A stretch of DNA of 64,000 nt from assembly GCF_009391885.1 (NCBI RefSeq), contig NZ_VZII01000041.1:124001-188000 (forward strand), read 5' to 3'. This stretch comes from Pseudomonas sp. MN1F. GTDB lineage: Bacteria; Pseudomonadota; Gammaproteobacteria; Pseudomonadales; Pseudomonadaceae. Every line of letters starts with the position of its first letter. Positions within the stretch are counted from its first letter, which is position 1. Positions 30,297 to 38,652 of the stretch are shown piece by piece. A program made the translations under genes and the position numbers. The notes below the pieces were generated by a model. That model worked only from the letters and a program-made list of their open reading frames with translations, ran no database searches and was not told the origin of the DNA.

Positions 30297-31184
30297 TCAA
30301 TCAGCCAGCGTTGCCAGCAATGCCGCCAGGGTCGCTCGACCGTTCTCATCCAGCCCGAACACCGGCTTGCGTGGCTCACCCACCGGCAACCCGGTCAGCC
30401 CCAGGCCCGCCTTGATGGTCGCAGGCAACCCGCCCTTGAGAATGAAGTCGAGCAACGGCAGCTGCTGATAGAACAACGCCCTGGCCCGCGCCAGGTCGCC
30501 CCCTAGAACAGCCTGGTAGAGCGCCTGGTTCAACGCTGGAATCAAGTTCGGCGCCGCCGTGCACCAGCCCTTGGCCCCGGCCACGAACGCTTCCAGCGCC
30601 AGCGGGTTGCAGCCGTTGTAGAACGGTACCTGGCCTTCACCCAGCAACTGCAGCTTGTGCATGCGCTGGATGTCGCCGGTGCTCTCCTTGACCATGGTCA
30701 CATTGGCCACTTCGCGGACGATGCGCAGGATCAGCTCCACCGACATGTCGGTGCCGCTGGTGGCGGGGTTGTTGTAGAGCATGATCGGGATATCGATGGC
30801 GTCACCGATAGCGCGGTAGTGCTGGAGGATCTCGGCCTCGCTGAGCTTCCAGTAGGCGGTCGGGAGCACCATCACCGCAATGGCGCCATGGGCCTGGGCA
30901 AAGCGCGCACGGCGCACGGCGCCGGCAGTGGTCAGGTCGGAGACGCTGACGATGCTTGGCACCCGCTTGTCGATCTGGGCAAGGCTGTACTCGGCCACCT
31001 GCTGCCATTCGCTGTCGCTCAGGTAGGCGCCTTCGCCGGTACTGCCCAGCGGCGCGATGGCCTGCACGCCACCGTCGATCAAGCGTTCGATGGACAGGCC
31101 AAGTGCAGGCAGGTCGAGCTGTTCGCCGCCCGCGCGGAAGGGGGTGATGGTGTAGCCGATGATGCCGTGGAATTCAGTGTTCAT
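30297..31184 (-). CDS. DapA/NanA-family aldolase-lyase
   Basis: Class I aldolase of the dihydrodipicolinate synthase superfamily, 295 residues. The Schiff-base Lys lies in NVTMVKESTGD, the Tyr in IMLYNNPATSG and the substrate-carboxylate loop in GSTGEGAYL. A true DapA is usually housekeeping and encoded elsewhere; the pairing with a class II aldolase and a private regulator suggests a catabolic enzyme acting on a 2-oxo acid. The reaction is not known. The start is ATG 31184 (MNTEFHGI). The class II aldolase gene lies 33 bases upstream. Confidence 0.88.
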   Translation of the reverse strand: MNTEFHGIIGYTITPFRAGGEQLDLPALGLSIERLIDGGVQAIAPLGSTGEGAYLSDSEWQQVAEYSLAQIDKRVPSIVSVSDLTTAGAVRRARFAQAHGAIAVMVLPTAYWKLSEAEILQHYRAIGDAIDIPIMLYNNPATSGTDMSVELILRIVREVANVTMVKESTGDIQRMHKLQLLGEGQVPFYNGCNPLALEAFVAGAKGWCTAAPNLIPALNQALYQAVLGGDLARARALFYQQLPLLDFILKGGLPATIKAGLGLTGLPVGEPRKPVFGLDENGRATLAALLATLAD

Positions 31185-31217
31185 GGTGATAGGCTCCGCA
31201 AGCAAGGCAATCAGGGG

Positions 31218-32000
31218 TCAGTTCAGGCAGTCGGCGTGGGCGCGCAGGCTCTGCCGGGCAAAATAGTTGAAGGCAGCGGCGTGGCGCTTGGGCCGGTCGA
31301 TCCAGTCGTGGGCTTCGCGGCCCAGTGCCGGGGCGATGGGCTTGACGGTGCCGGCCGACATCGCCAGCAGTTGCAGGCGCGCTGCGCGCTCGATCAGCTG
31401 GGCATACACGCAGGCCTGTTCGATGCTGGTGCCGGTGGACAATTGGCCATGGTGCGAGAGCAGGATGGCGCGCTTGTCCCCCAGTGCGGCGCTGATGATT
31501 GCGCCTTCCTCATTGCCCACCGGCACGCCTGGCCAGGCTTCGAGGAAGGCGCAATCGTCGTACAGCGGGCACAGGTCCATGTGCGAGACCTGCAGCGGGA
31601 CTTCCAGCATCGACAGGGCGGCGACATGGGTCGGGTGGGTGTGGATGATGCAGTTCACATCCGGCCGGGCGCGGTACACCCAGCTGTGGAAGCGATTGGC
31701 CGGGTTGGGCATGCCCTGGCCCTCGAGCACTTCGAGGTCCTCGTTGACCAACAACAGGTTGCTGGCGCTGATTTCATCAAAACCCAGGCCCAGTTGTTGG
31801 GTGTAGAAGGTGCCAGGTTGCGGGCCGCGGGCGCTGATCTGCCCGGCCAGACCGGAGTCGTGGCCGTGGTCGAAAAGAATTCGGCAGGTCAGGGCCAGCT
31901 TTTCCCGCACAGTCCACGTATTATCGGCTAGCGAGCCTTGCATCTGCGTCAGCGCCTGCTGGACCAGTTGGTCCTTGCTGTGTGTCAGGGTCTTGGCCAT
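31218..32000 (-). CDS. Class II aldolase/adducin family protein
   Basis: Zinc-dependent aldolase-like protein of 260 residues. Metal ligands are visible as HTHPTH (two His) and the later SHHG, with the N-terminal block LTCRILFDHGHDSGLAGQIS typical of the family. Members include fuculose- and ribulose-phosphate aldolases and decarboxylases; sequence alone does not fix the reaction. The start is ATG 32000 (MAKTLTHSK). It is the first gene of a two-gene minus-strand unit facing the XRE-cupin regulator. Confidence 0.9.
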   Translation of the reverse strand: MAKTLTHSKDQLVQQALTQMQGSLADNTWTVREKLALTCRILFDHGHDSGLAGQISARGPQPGTFYTQQLGLGFDEISASNLLLVNEDLEVLEGQGMPNPANRFHSWVYRARPDVNCIIHTHPTHVAALSMLEVPLQVSHMDLCPLYDDCAFLEAWPGVPVGNEEGAIISAALGDKRAILLSHHGQLSTGTSIEQACVYAQLIERAARLQLLAMSAGTVKPIAPALGREAHDWIDRPKRHAAAFNYFARQSLRAHADCLN

Positions 32001-32073
32001 GGGGTTTTCCTCTGTGGCGTGATGAGCGATGTCAGCGCTGGCCGGTTCCAAAGCTTTGGTCGGTCGAGGAACC

Positions 32074-32119
32074 TGTCAGTGCGTGACACAAATAATCCTA
32101 TATGACACAAAGTGTCATA
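32074..32119. promoter_or_regulatory. Two operator-like dyads between aldolase and XRE-cupin genes
   Basis: The first dyad is TGTCA-N5-TGACA at 32074-32088. The second is TATGACAC-AAA-GTGTCATA at 32101-32119. Both use the half-site TGACA, and TGACACA recurs at a 19-base interval. The second dyad covers the first possible ATG (32102) of the regulator. Autoregulation by the XRE protein is inferred. Confidence 0.6.
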
Positions 32120-32695
32120 GACAAGCCTTTGGACCCGGGAAAATCGCGTCGCATGTCTAACCGATTGAAAGTGTTGAGAAAAAAACTTGGCGTCACGCTT
32201 GAGGCGCTGGCCGAAAAATCCGGCATGACCAAGAGCTACCTGTCCAAGGTCGAGCGTGGGCTGAACACGCCGTCAATTGCTGCTGCGCTAAAGCTGGCGC
32301 GGGCGCTGAATGTCAATGTCGAAGAGTTGTTCGCCGAAGAGCAGGCCGGGCAGAGCCGTTACAGCCTGGTCCGCCAGGGCGAGCGCCAGCCGTTGGTGGG
32401 CGATGGCCACGGGCCGGGCTACGCAGCGTTGACCCGCCAGTTCGGGCAGCACAGCTTGTTGCCGTTCCTGATCCAGCCGCCGACCGAGTTCAGCGACCCG
32501 ACCTTCAAGGAGCATGAGGGTGAGGAGTTTTTGTTCGTCCACGCCGGCCAGGTGGAGGTCGACTTCATGAATGAGCGGGTGTTGCTGGAACAGGGCGATG
32601 CGCTGCACTTCAATGCTCAGACCCCGCACCGCTTGCGCTCGGTCGGCGAGCAGCCGGCGCAGCTGCTGGTGGTGGTGCAGCACAGCGGCGAATGA
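32102..32695 (+). CDS. XRE-cupin transcriptional regulator
   Basis: Two-domain regulator of 197 residues: an XRE/lambda-Cro helix-turn-helix at about 20-75 (RLKVLRKKLGVTLEALAEKSGMTKSYLSKVERG) and a C-terminal cupin domain (EFLFVHAGQVEVDF, GDALHFNAQTPHRLRS) that probably binds the effector. It is divergent from the aldolase/DapA pair and probably controls it. ATG 32102 lies inside a palindrome and has no ribosome site, so translation may begin at ATG 32153 (MSNRLKVL), which would give 180 residues. Confidence 0.9.
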   Translation: MTQSVIDKPLDPGKSRRMSNRLKVLRKKLGVTLEALAEKSGMTKSYLSKVERGLNTPSIAAALKLARALNVNVEELFAEEQAGQSRYSLVRQGERQPLVGDGHGPGYAALTRQFGQHSLLPFLIQPPTEFSDPTFKEHEGEEFLFVHAGQVEVDFMNERVLLEQGDALHFNAQTPHRLRSVGEQPAQLLVVVQHSGE

Positions 32696-32704
32696 GGGCA
32701 GGCG

Positions 32705-33484
32705 ATGATCGAGGTATCGCGGTTCTGGCGGGATCCGGCATTGCCCTTCGTCGAAGCGCGGCGCGTGGGGGATGGGCGCAAGGTCTGTTATGCCGCCCAT
32801 TCCCATGAGAGCTTTTCCATCGGCGTGATCACTGGTGGTTGCAGTACCTACCTGAGCGGCGCCAGCCAGGTCGAGGTGATGGCCGGGACCACGGTATTGA
32901 TGAACCCAGGTGTGGTACACACCTGCAACCCGATTGCCGGGCAGCCTTGGTCATACCTGATGCTGTTCGTCGACATGCCGTGGTTGCAGGCTCGGGGCTT
33001 CGTATTGCCAACGCAGACCTTCACCCATTGCGCTGGGTTGTACAGCCGGTTGCTGCAACTGTTTGCCGACTTGTTCGACGCTGAACTGAGTGATCGAGAA
33101 GCACGCTTGGCCGCTTTTTTCGCCGATCTTCCCGGCTATCTGCAGCCCAGTGCGCACAAGGTGGCAAGCGAACATCCACAATTGGATGCCGCGGCGGCGT
33201 TCATGCGAGCGCACCGCGGCGACCCGTTGTGCCTGGCAGATATCTGCGCCGCTTGCGGCCTGTCCCGGTCCTACCTGATCCGTGCGTTCCACCAGCGCTT
33301 CGGCCTGACGCCTCACGGTTACCTGCTGGATCAGCGGGTGCAGCTTGCACGGGCGCAATTGCGCAAGGGCCGGGCGATCGCCGAGGTGGCACTGGAGGCG
33401 GGCTTCGCCGACCAGGCGCATCTGCAGCGGGCGTTCAAGCAGCACCTGGCGGCGACCCCCGGGCATTATCAAACCAGCAGATAA
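32705..33484 (+). CDS. AraC-family transcriptional regulator
   Basis: Regulator of 259 residues with an N-terminal AraC-type cupin (HSHESFSIGVITGG, NPGVVHTCNP) and a C-terminal double helix-turn-helix (LADICAACGLSRSYLIRAFHQRFGLTPHGYLL, then IAEVALEAGFADQAHLQRAFK). This architecture is common for regulators of LysE-type exporters and amino acid genes. It begins nine bases after the XRE-cupin gene and overlaps the convergent LysE gene by 16 bases. Confidence 0.92.
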   Translation: MIEVSRFWRDPALPFVEARRVGDGRKVCYAAHSHESFSIGVITGGCSTYLSGASQVEVMAGTTVLMNPGVVHTCNPIAGQPWSYLMLFVDMPWLQARGFVLPTQTFTHCAGLYSRLLQLFADLFDAELSDREARLAAFFADLPGYLQPSAHKVASEHPQLDAAAAFMRAHRGDPLCLADICAACGLSRSYLIRAFHQRFGLTPHGYLLDQRVQLARAQLRKGRAIAEVALEAGFADQAHLQRAFKQHLAATPGHYQTSR

Positions 33485-34050
33485 ACCGCGCTGCCCACCA
33501 GCAATACTGCCAGCCCCCGATTCAGCCACTGCAGATACCGCGGCTCGCGCAGATACTGGCGAATCACACTGCCAGCCCAGGCCCAGCAGGCCACCGAAAC
33601 GAAACAGATCGGCCCGTAGATCCAGGTGAACAACCACAGCAGTTGCTGTTCGCCACCGGTATAGGCACCCACCCCTGCCACCGCCGCAAGCCAGGCCTTG
33701 GGGTTCAGCCATTGCATCGCCGCGCCATGCCAGGCCGAAGGTGCGCGCTGCTGATCGGCGCCACCCAGCTGGCCATCATCGCTGGCCAGCTTCCACGCCA
33801 TGTACAGCAGAAACGCCACGCCTCCCCAGTGCAGCACCACCCCCAGCAGCGGCCAGCGCAACAGCAGTTCGTGCAGCCCCAGGCCAACCAGCACCAGCAG
33901 CAGGCAAAAGCCCAACGTCGCGCCTGTCACGTGCCACAGGCTCGCCCGCAGGCCATGACGGGCACCGCTGCCGAGGGCGACGACATTGACCGGCCCGGGA
34001 GAGATCGATGCGGCAAGGGCAAAGGCGGCCATGGAAAGGGAAAGGCTCAT
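33469..34050 (-). CDS. LysE/RhtB-family amino acid exporter
   Basis: Membrane exporter of 193 residues with about six hydrophobic segments. The N-terminal signature SISPGPVNVVALGSGARHG and the mid-chain MQWLNPKAWLAAVAGVGAY are hallmarks of the LysE/RhtB family. The adjoining AraC regulator is its probable controller. The substrate is unknown. Confidence 0.93.
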   Translation of the reverse strand: MSLSLSMAAFALAASISPGPVNVVALGSGARHGLRASLWHVTGATLGFCLLLVLVGLGLHELLLRWPLLGVVLHWGGVAFLLYMAWKLASDDGQLGGADQQRAPSAWHGAAMQWLNPKAWLAAVAGVGAYTGGEQQLLWLFTWIYGPICFVSVACWAWAGSVIRQYLREPRYLQWLNRGLAVLLVGSAVYLLV

Positions 34051-34221
34051 GTTCCGTAACTCCGTGTGTTGGACGATGGCGCCATCCTGGGGCCTCTGGC
34101 AGCGGGTGTATTGAAGAAAAGTCTCCTACAAGGTTGTTACAGGTTTTGTAATAGTTTCGCGCTATCAGAAAAACCTGCTGTGCTTGTAGGATCGTCGTCC
34201 CTGTTTTCAATCAAGGTCTAT

Positions 34222-34311
34222 ATGAGCACCTTCGCGGAACCCCCCAGTCCCCGGCCATCCCGGCCATCCCCCCTCCGTCCCCGTGACGCCTTCTTCGTGA
34301 GTACCCGCTAA
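34222..34311 (+). CDS. Possible 29-residue leader peptide upstream of the TerC gene
   Basis: A short frame starts at ATG 34222 five bases after AAGG. It encodes a Pro/Arg/Ser-rich peptide (MSTFAEPPSPRPSRPSP, then LRPRDAFFVSTR) and stops at TAATG, sharing a base with the TerC start. The proline and arginine repeats could stall ribosomes. This is an inference from layout only; the 260-base intergenic region otherwise shows only A+T-rich promoter-like sequence near 34110-34200, and I did not recognise a yybP-ykoY (Mn) riboswitch. Confidence 0.3.
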   Translation: MSTFAEPPSPRPSRPSPLRPRDAFFVSTR

Positions 34312-35882
34312 TGGAATGGCTAGCCGATCCCACGGCCTGGCTAGGCCTGTTGACGCTTATCGTCCTCGAGCTGGTGCTGGGTATCGACAACCTGGTGTTC
34401 ATCGCCATCCTCGCCGACAAGCTGCCGCCGCATCAGCGCGACCGCGCCCGGGTCATTGGCCTGAGCCTGGCGCTGATCATGCGCCTGGGCCTGCTCGCCA
34501 GTATCTCGTGGATGGTCACCCTGACCGCGCCGTTGTTCGAGGTATTCGGCAAGAGCTTCTCCGGCCGTGACCTGATCATGCTGTTTGGTGGTGTGTTCCT
34601 GCTGTTCAAGGCCACCATGGAACTGCACGAGCGCCTGGAAGGGCATGTCACCCAGGCCAGTGGCGCGGTGCGCCATGCCGCGTTCTGGCCCATCGTGGCG
34701 CAGATTGTCGTGCTCGACGCGGTGTTCTCGCTGGATGCGGTGATTACCGCCGTGGGCATGGTCGAAGAGTTGTCGGTGATGATGATCGCGGTGATCTTCT
34801 CGATCGGCATCATGATCGTCGCCAGCAAGCCGCTGACCCGCTTCGTCAACGCCCACCCGACAGTGATCATGCTGTGTCTGGGCTTCCTGATGATGATCGG
34901 TTTCAGCCTGACCGCTGAAGGCCTGGGCTTCCACATCCCGAAAGGCTACCTGTATGCGGCCATCGGCTTCTCGATCCTCATCGAGCTGTTCAACCAGCTG
35001 GCCCGTGCCCGCCGCAAGCGCAGCCTGCAGCAGCACCGGCCACTGCGTGAACGCACCGCGCATGCCGTGCTGCGCCTGCTGGGTGGCCGCCGGGTCGAGG
35101 CTGACGAGGTGGGTGAGGAAATCGCCGACCTGGTCGAAGGGGGTGAGGAGCAGGTGCTGTTCGACCGCCGTGAGCGCGTGATGATCAGCGGCGTGCTGAA
35201 CCTGGCCGAGCGGCCGATCCGCACGGTGATGACCGCGCGTGCCGAAGTCGACGTGATCGACCTGGCGCAACCTGCGCACGCCATTACCGAGGCGCTGGCC
35301 AACTCGCCGTACTCGCGCCTGCCGCTGATTCGCGACGGCCATATCGAGGAACCGCTGGGCTTCGTGCACAAGAAAGAGCTGCTCAAGGAGCTGTTGACCG
35401 GCAGCCAGCCGGACCTTGAACGCATGGCCCGAGCGCCGTTGAACCTGCTGGAGAGTTTCAGCATCCTCAACGCCCTGGAGCAAATGCGCAGCCAGTCGAC
35501 GCACATCGCCTTCGTGATCAACGAGTTCGGTGATTTCACCGGCCTGCTGACCATGACCGACATCCTCGAATCGATCGCCGGTGAGCTGCCGGATGCCAGC
35601 GAGGTGGAAGGCCCGGCGATCGTCGAAGAAGGCGGCAGCTTTGTCGTCAGTGGCGCGCTGAACCTGAGCCAGGTCCAGGCGCGTACAGGCTTCAGCGCCC
35701 GCGCCACCGAGGACTACCAGACCCTGGCGGGCCTGGTGATGAGCTTGCTGGACCGCCTGCCGATGGTGGGTGATCAGCTGGCCTGGAACGGCTGGAGCAT
35801 GACCGTGGTGGCGGTGGAGGAGCGCCGGGTGCGCCAGGTGCGCCTTACACCGAGCGCCGACGCTGACGCAGCAGGTGCTTGA
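34311..35882 (+). CDS. TerC-family membrane protein with CBS and CorC/HlyC domains
   Basis: Inner-membrane protein of 523 residues. The N-terminal TerC domain (about 1-230, seven or so helices) has the acidic metal motifs ELVLGIDNLVFIAIL and DAVFSLDAVITAVGMV. It is followed by paired CBS domains (about 300-430; MTARAEVDVIDL, GFVHKKELLKELL, ITEALANSPYSRLPLI) and a C-terminal CorC/HlyC transporter-associated domain. The layout matches E. coli YoaE/YegH. Metal (Mn) export is the usual role of TerC proteins; here it is inferred. The 3' end overlaps the convergent EamA gene by 38 bases. Confidence 0.92.
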   Translation: MEWLADPTAWLGLLTLIVLELVLGIDNLVFIAILADKLPPHQRDRARVIGLSLALIMRLGLLASISWMVTLTAPLFEVFGKSFSGRDLIMLFGGVFLLFKATMELHERLEGHVTQASGAVRHAAFWPIVAQIVVLDAVFSLDAVITAVGMVEELSVMMIAVIFSIGIMIVASKPLTRFVNAHPTVIMLCLGFLMMIGFSLTAEGLGFHIPKGYLYAAIGFSILIELFNQLARARRKRSLQQHRPLRERTAHAVLRLLGGRRVEADEVGEEIADLVEGGEEQVLFDRRERVMISGVLNLAERPIRTVMTARAEVDVIDLAQPAHAITEALANSPYSRLPLIRDGHIEEPLGFVHKKELLKELLTGSQPDLERMARAPLNLLESFSILNALEQMRSQSTHIAFVINEFGDFTGLLTMTDILESIAGELPDASEVEGPAIVEEGGSFVVSGALNLSQVQARTGFSARATEDYQTLAGLVMSLLDRLPMVGDQLAWNGWSMTVVAVEERRVRQVRLTPSADADAAGA

Positions 35883-36732
35883 AGCCTTCGAGCACCAGCA
35901 CCAGCACTGCGGCCCAGATCGGCAGGTAGGTCAGCCACTGATCCGGGCCAATGGTTTCGCCCAGCAGCAGGGCCACGCCCACCAGCAACACCGGCTCGAC
36001 GTAGCTGAGCAGGCCGAACAGGCTGAACGGCAACAGGCGGCTGGCCAGTACGTAGGCGATCAGTGCGCAGGCGCTGATCGCCCCCAGCAGCGGGATCAGC
36101 CCGTAGAGGCCTGGGTGTTCGTGCAGGTCGGCGGTCGACAACGGCCCTTGGGTCACGAAGTACACCGCCCAGGGCAGCAACAGGCACATGTCGCACCACA
36201 GGCCACCGAGGTGGTCGGTGCGGCAGCGTCGCCGCAAGACGAAGTAGATCGGGTAGCCGATCGTCACCAACAAGGTTTCCCAGGCGAAGCTGCCATTCTG
36301 GTACAACTCGTGCCCGACACCCAGCGCGGCGCAGCTGACCGCCACTTTCTGCAGGCGTGACAGGCGCTCGCCATAAACCACGCGCCCGGTCAGCACCATC
36401 GCCAGCGGCAGGAGGAAATAGCCCATCGACACTTCCAGGCTGCGCCCGTGCAGCGGCGCCCAGAGAAACAGCCACAGCTGCACCCCCATCAACCACGAAG
36501 TACCGAGCATGCCCAGCAGCAGGGCCGGCGTCTGGCGCACGCGGGCGAGCAGTTCGCCAACGCGCTTCCAGTCTTTGCTGAGCCACATGAACAGGGTCAG
36601 GCAGGGCAGGGTCAACAGCGTGCGCCAGCCAAAGATCTCTTCGCCATCGAGCGGCGACAGCAAGGAGGTATAGAAATACATCACGGCGAACAGACAGGAC
36701 GCCATGACCGACGAAATAATGCCTTTTGACAC
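35845..36732 (-). CDS. RarD/EamA-family transporter
   Basis: DMT-superfamily membrane protein of 295 residues with about ten hydrophobic segments. The RarD-type features are the N-terminal GIISSVMASCLFAVMYFYTSLL, WLFLWAPLHGRSLEVSMGYFLLPLAMVLTG split over two segments, and the late LLSYVEPVLLVGVALLLGE. RarD proteins are named for chloramphenicol sensitivity, but their transported substrates are unclear. It is transcribed after the EAL phosphodiesterase gene (33-base gap). Confidence 0.9.
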   Translation of the reverse strand: MSKGIISSVMASCLFAVMYFYTSLLSPLDGEEIFGWRTLLTLPCLTLFMWLSKDWKRVGELLARVRQTPALLLGMLGTSWLMGVQLWLFLWAPLHGRSLEVSMGYFLLPLAMVLTGRVVYGERLSRLQKVAVSCAALGVGHELYQNGSFAWETLLVTIGYPIYFVLRRRCRTDHLGGLWCDMCLLLPWAVYFVTQGPLSTADLHEHPGLYGLIPLLGAISACALIAYVLASRLLPFSLFGLLSYVEPVLLVGVALLLGETIGPDQWLTYLPIWAAVLVLVLEGFKHLLRQRRRSV

Positions 36733-36764
36733 GAATGCCTCTGATGGGGGAGTGAGCGGGTGGA

Positions 36765-38351
36765 TCAGCCGCGCATGATCTCAGGGGGCGCGTCCTGCGG
36801 CAACCGCGCGACACCTGGGTGGGTGGCGAGTGCCTTGAGGAAGTCGGCCGCCGGCATCGGCCGGGCAAACAGATAGCCTTGCTGGAAGTCCACCCCGCTG
36901 CGAGCCAGGTAGTCACGCTGGACGTCGGTTTCCACCCCCTCGGCAACGATGCCCAGGCCCAGCTTGGCGGACAGTTCGATGATGCTGTCGAGAATGTGCT
37001 GCGACAACGCGTCGCCACCGATCATGGCGACGAAGCTCTGGTCGATCTTCAGGTAATCGACCTTGAACTGGCGCAGGTAGCTGAGGCTCGACTGGCCGGT
37101 GCCGAAGTCATCCAGGGCGATCATTACCCCCATGTCATGCAGTTTGGCGAACAGTTCGAGGGCTACCGGGGTGGCTTCGAGCAGCTTGCGCTCGGTCAGC
37201 TCCAGGGTCAGCCGGACTCGCCCGGGGGGAAAGTGCTGGAGGAAGGTGCGGCAGTCGTCGAGCAGGCTCAGGTCGCGGCAGTGGTCGGCGGTAATGTTGA
37301 TGCCGATGTGAAAACCGTCTTCCAGCAGTGCGGTGTAGGGCGCAAGGCTCTGCGCAGTGTGCAGCATCAGGGCCCGGGTCATGGCAACGATCTGGCCGCT
37401 GTGTTCGGCGTAAGGGATGAACAGGTCCGGGCGTACCAGGCCTTCACGGGGGTGGTTCCAGCGCATCAGCACTTCAGCCCCGGCCCAGCGGTAGTCACCC
37501 TTGCGCACCACCGGCTGGAAGTAGGGCAGAAATTCGTCCGCCTCCAGGGCGCGGCGCAGTTCGGCACGCGGTGAACTGGCCCGGCGAATCTGCCAGCGGC
37601 AGGCGCAACCGGCCACCACGCCGAGCGCCAGCAGCAGGCTGAGCAGGGCGGGGTAGTGGCTGCGCAGCACCTCACCTTGTTTGCCTGCTGCGTAGCCGCC
37701 GTGCACGCTGAACGGGTAGCGGGTCGAGCCCAGGGTTACATCGGCGGCGGCGGCTGCCGGTGGGACACCGGGATGCACCACGCCGTCCTTGCCCATCCAG
37801 GCATTGCCGACGCGGATCTGCAGGGCTTCCTCCGGGCCGATCAGGCGCAAGGCGGTGAGCAGATGGTCGCCATCCACGGTGGCGATCGCGCCGCGGTCAC
37901 CATCACTGGCCCGATAGACGAGCAGGGCATGGCCAGGCGTTACCGAGTTGCCATCCATCAGCCATAGCCGGCCATCGGTGTAGTCATTGGCCTCTACCTG
38001 TTCCTCGAAGTCGCCGAACAGCGAACTGCAGTACAGGTTATGGTGCTGGATGAGGTTGGTCGAACGCACGAAGGCATTGCGCGTGACCTCGCTGCGCAAG
38101 GCCAGCTGGGCGTCCGCGCAGGGCTTGCCAGCCAGCGGCAGCAGGGCCTGCGCGGCACTGGCCAGGTTGTCTAGAATGTGATCGACATGCTCGACCACCT
38201 GGCGTGTGGTCGCCTCGCTGCGGGTGCGCAGTTCGCGTTCGATTTGCCAGTTCATCACCGCCAGGCCACAGGCAAGCGGCACCACGCCGACGATCCAGGG
38301 CAGTAGCGTGCGCCAGCTCCAGCGAGCGGGACGTTTGACCGTGAGGGGCAT
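36765..38351 (-). CDS. CSS-motif/EAL c-di-GMP phosphodiesterase
   Basis: Membrane phosphodiesterase of 528 residues. Two membrane segments (about 14-34 and 235-255) flank a periplasmic CSS domain, with the Cys-Ser-Ser motif in LYCSSLFGDF. In this family, periplasmic disulphide formation governs activity. The cytoplasmic EAL domain has the needed residues: E in AEVLMRW, E in LELTERKLLE, DD in ALDDFGTGQSSL, K in DYLKIDQSF and E in AEGVET. It should cleave c-di-GMP. The signature reads EVL rather than EAL, which active enzymes tolerate. The start is ATG 38351 (MPLTVKRP). Confidence 0.92.
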   Translation of the reverse strand: MPLTVKRPARWSWRTLLPWIVGVVPLACGLAVMNWQIERELRTRSEATTRQVVEHVDHILDNLASAAQALLPLAGKPCADAQLALRSEVTRNAFVRSTNLIQHHNLYCSSLFGDFEEQVEANDYTDGRLWLMDGNSVTPGHALLVYRASDGDRGAIATVDGDHLLTALRLIGPEEALQIRVGNAWMGKDGVVHPGVPPAAAAADVTLGSTRYPFSVHGGYAAGKQGEVLRSHYPALLSLLLALGVVAGCACRWQIRRASSPRAELRRALEADEFLPYFQPVVRKGDYRWAGAEVLMRWNHPREGLVRPDLFIPYAEHSGQIVAMTRALMLHTAQSLAPYTALLEDGFHIGINITADHCRDLSLLDDCRTFLQHFPPGRVRLTLELTERKLLEATPVALELFAKLHDMGVMIALDDFGTGQSSLSYLRQFKVDYLKIDQSFVAMIGGDALSQHILDSIIELSAKLGLGIVAEGVETDVQRDYLARSGVDFQQGYLFARPMPAADFLKALATHPGVARLPQDAPPEIMRG

Positions 38352-38443
38352 GCTGGGGTGATCTTCCTGATGACTGACGTGCTGAGGATAGCCGTTTGTC
38401 GGCGCAGGTGGCGAACTAAAGCGCGACAAAGCTATTTACGCAA

Positions 38444-38460
38444 TGTAGAATCGATTTACG
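38444..38460. promoter_or_regulatory. TyrR/PhhR-like box upstream of hpd
   Basis: TGTAGAATCGATTTACG resembles the TyrR box TGTAAA-N6-TTTACA but is one base shorter between the GTA and TAC half-sites. The 300-base gap between the EAL gene and hpd is A+T-rich here (38415-38485), as expected for a promoter. hpd is a tyrosine-pathway gene, so PhhR control is plausible but unproven. Confidence 0.35.
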
Positions 38461-38652
38461 AATACAACAATAAAGTCCTTCGTTCTTGAAGGATCACCCC
38501 CGCCGAGAATGGGTCCATATGACATACCATGGGTTCAAGCTGATCATTGGTGACTTCCTCGCCCGCAGCGTGCGTGGTATCCCGTGCTCTCCACCATTGC
38601 CGTTCCACATCCTACGCATTCATTAATTTTCGCTGCAGATGAGGGTACGAAC

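Noticed and set aside
34130..34310. Possible yybP-ykoY manganese riboswitch upstream of the TerC gene
   Set aside because: I could not find the conserved paired loops of that class. Only promoter-like A+T-rich sequence and a short ORF are seen.
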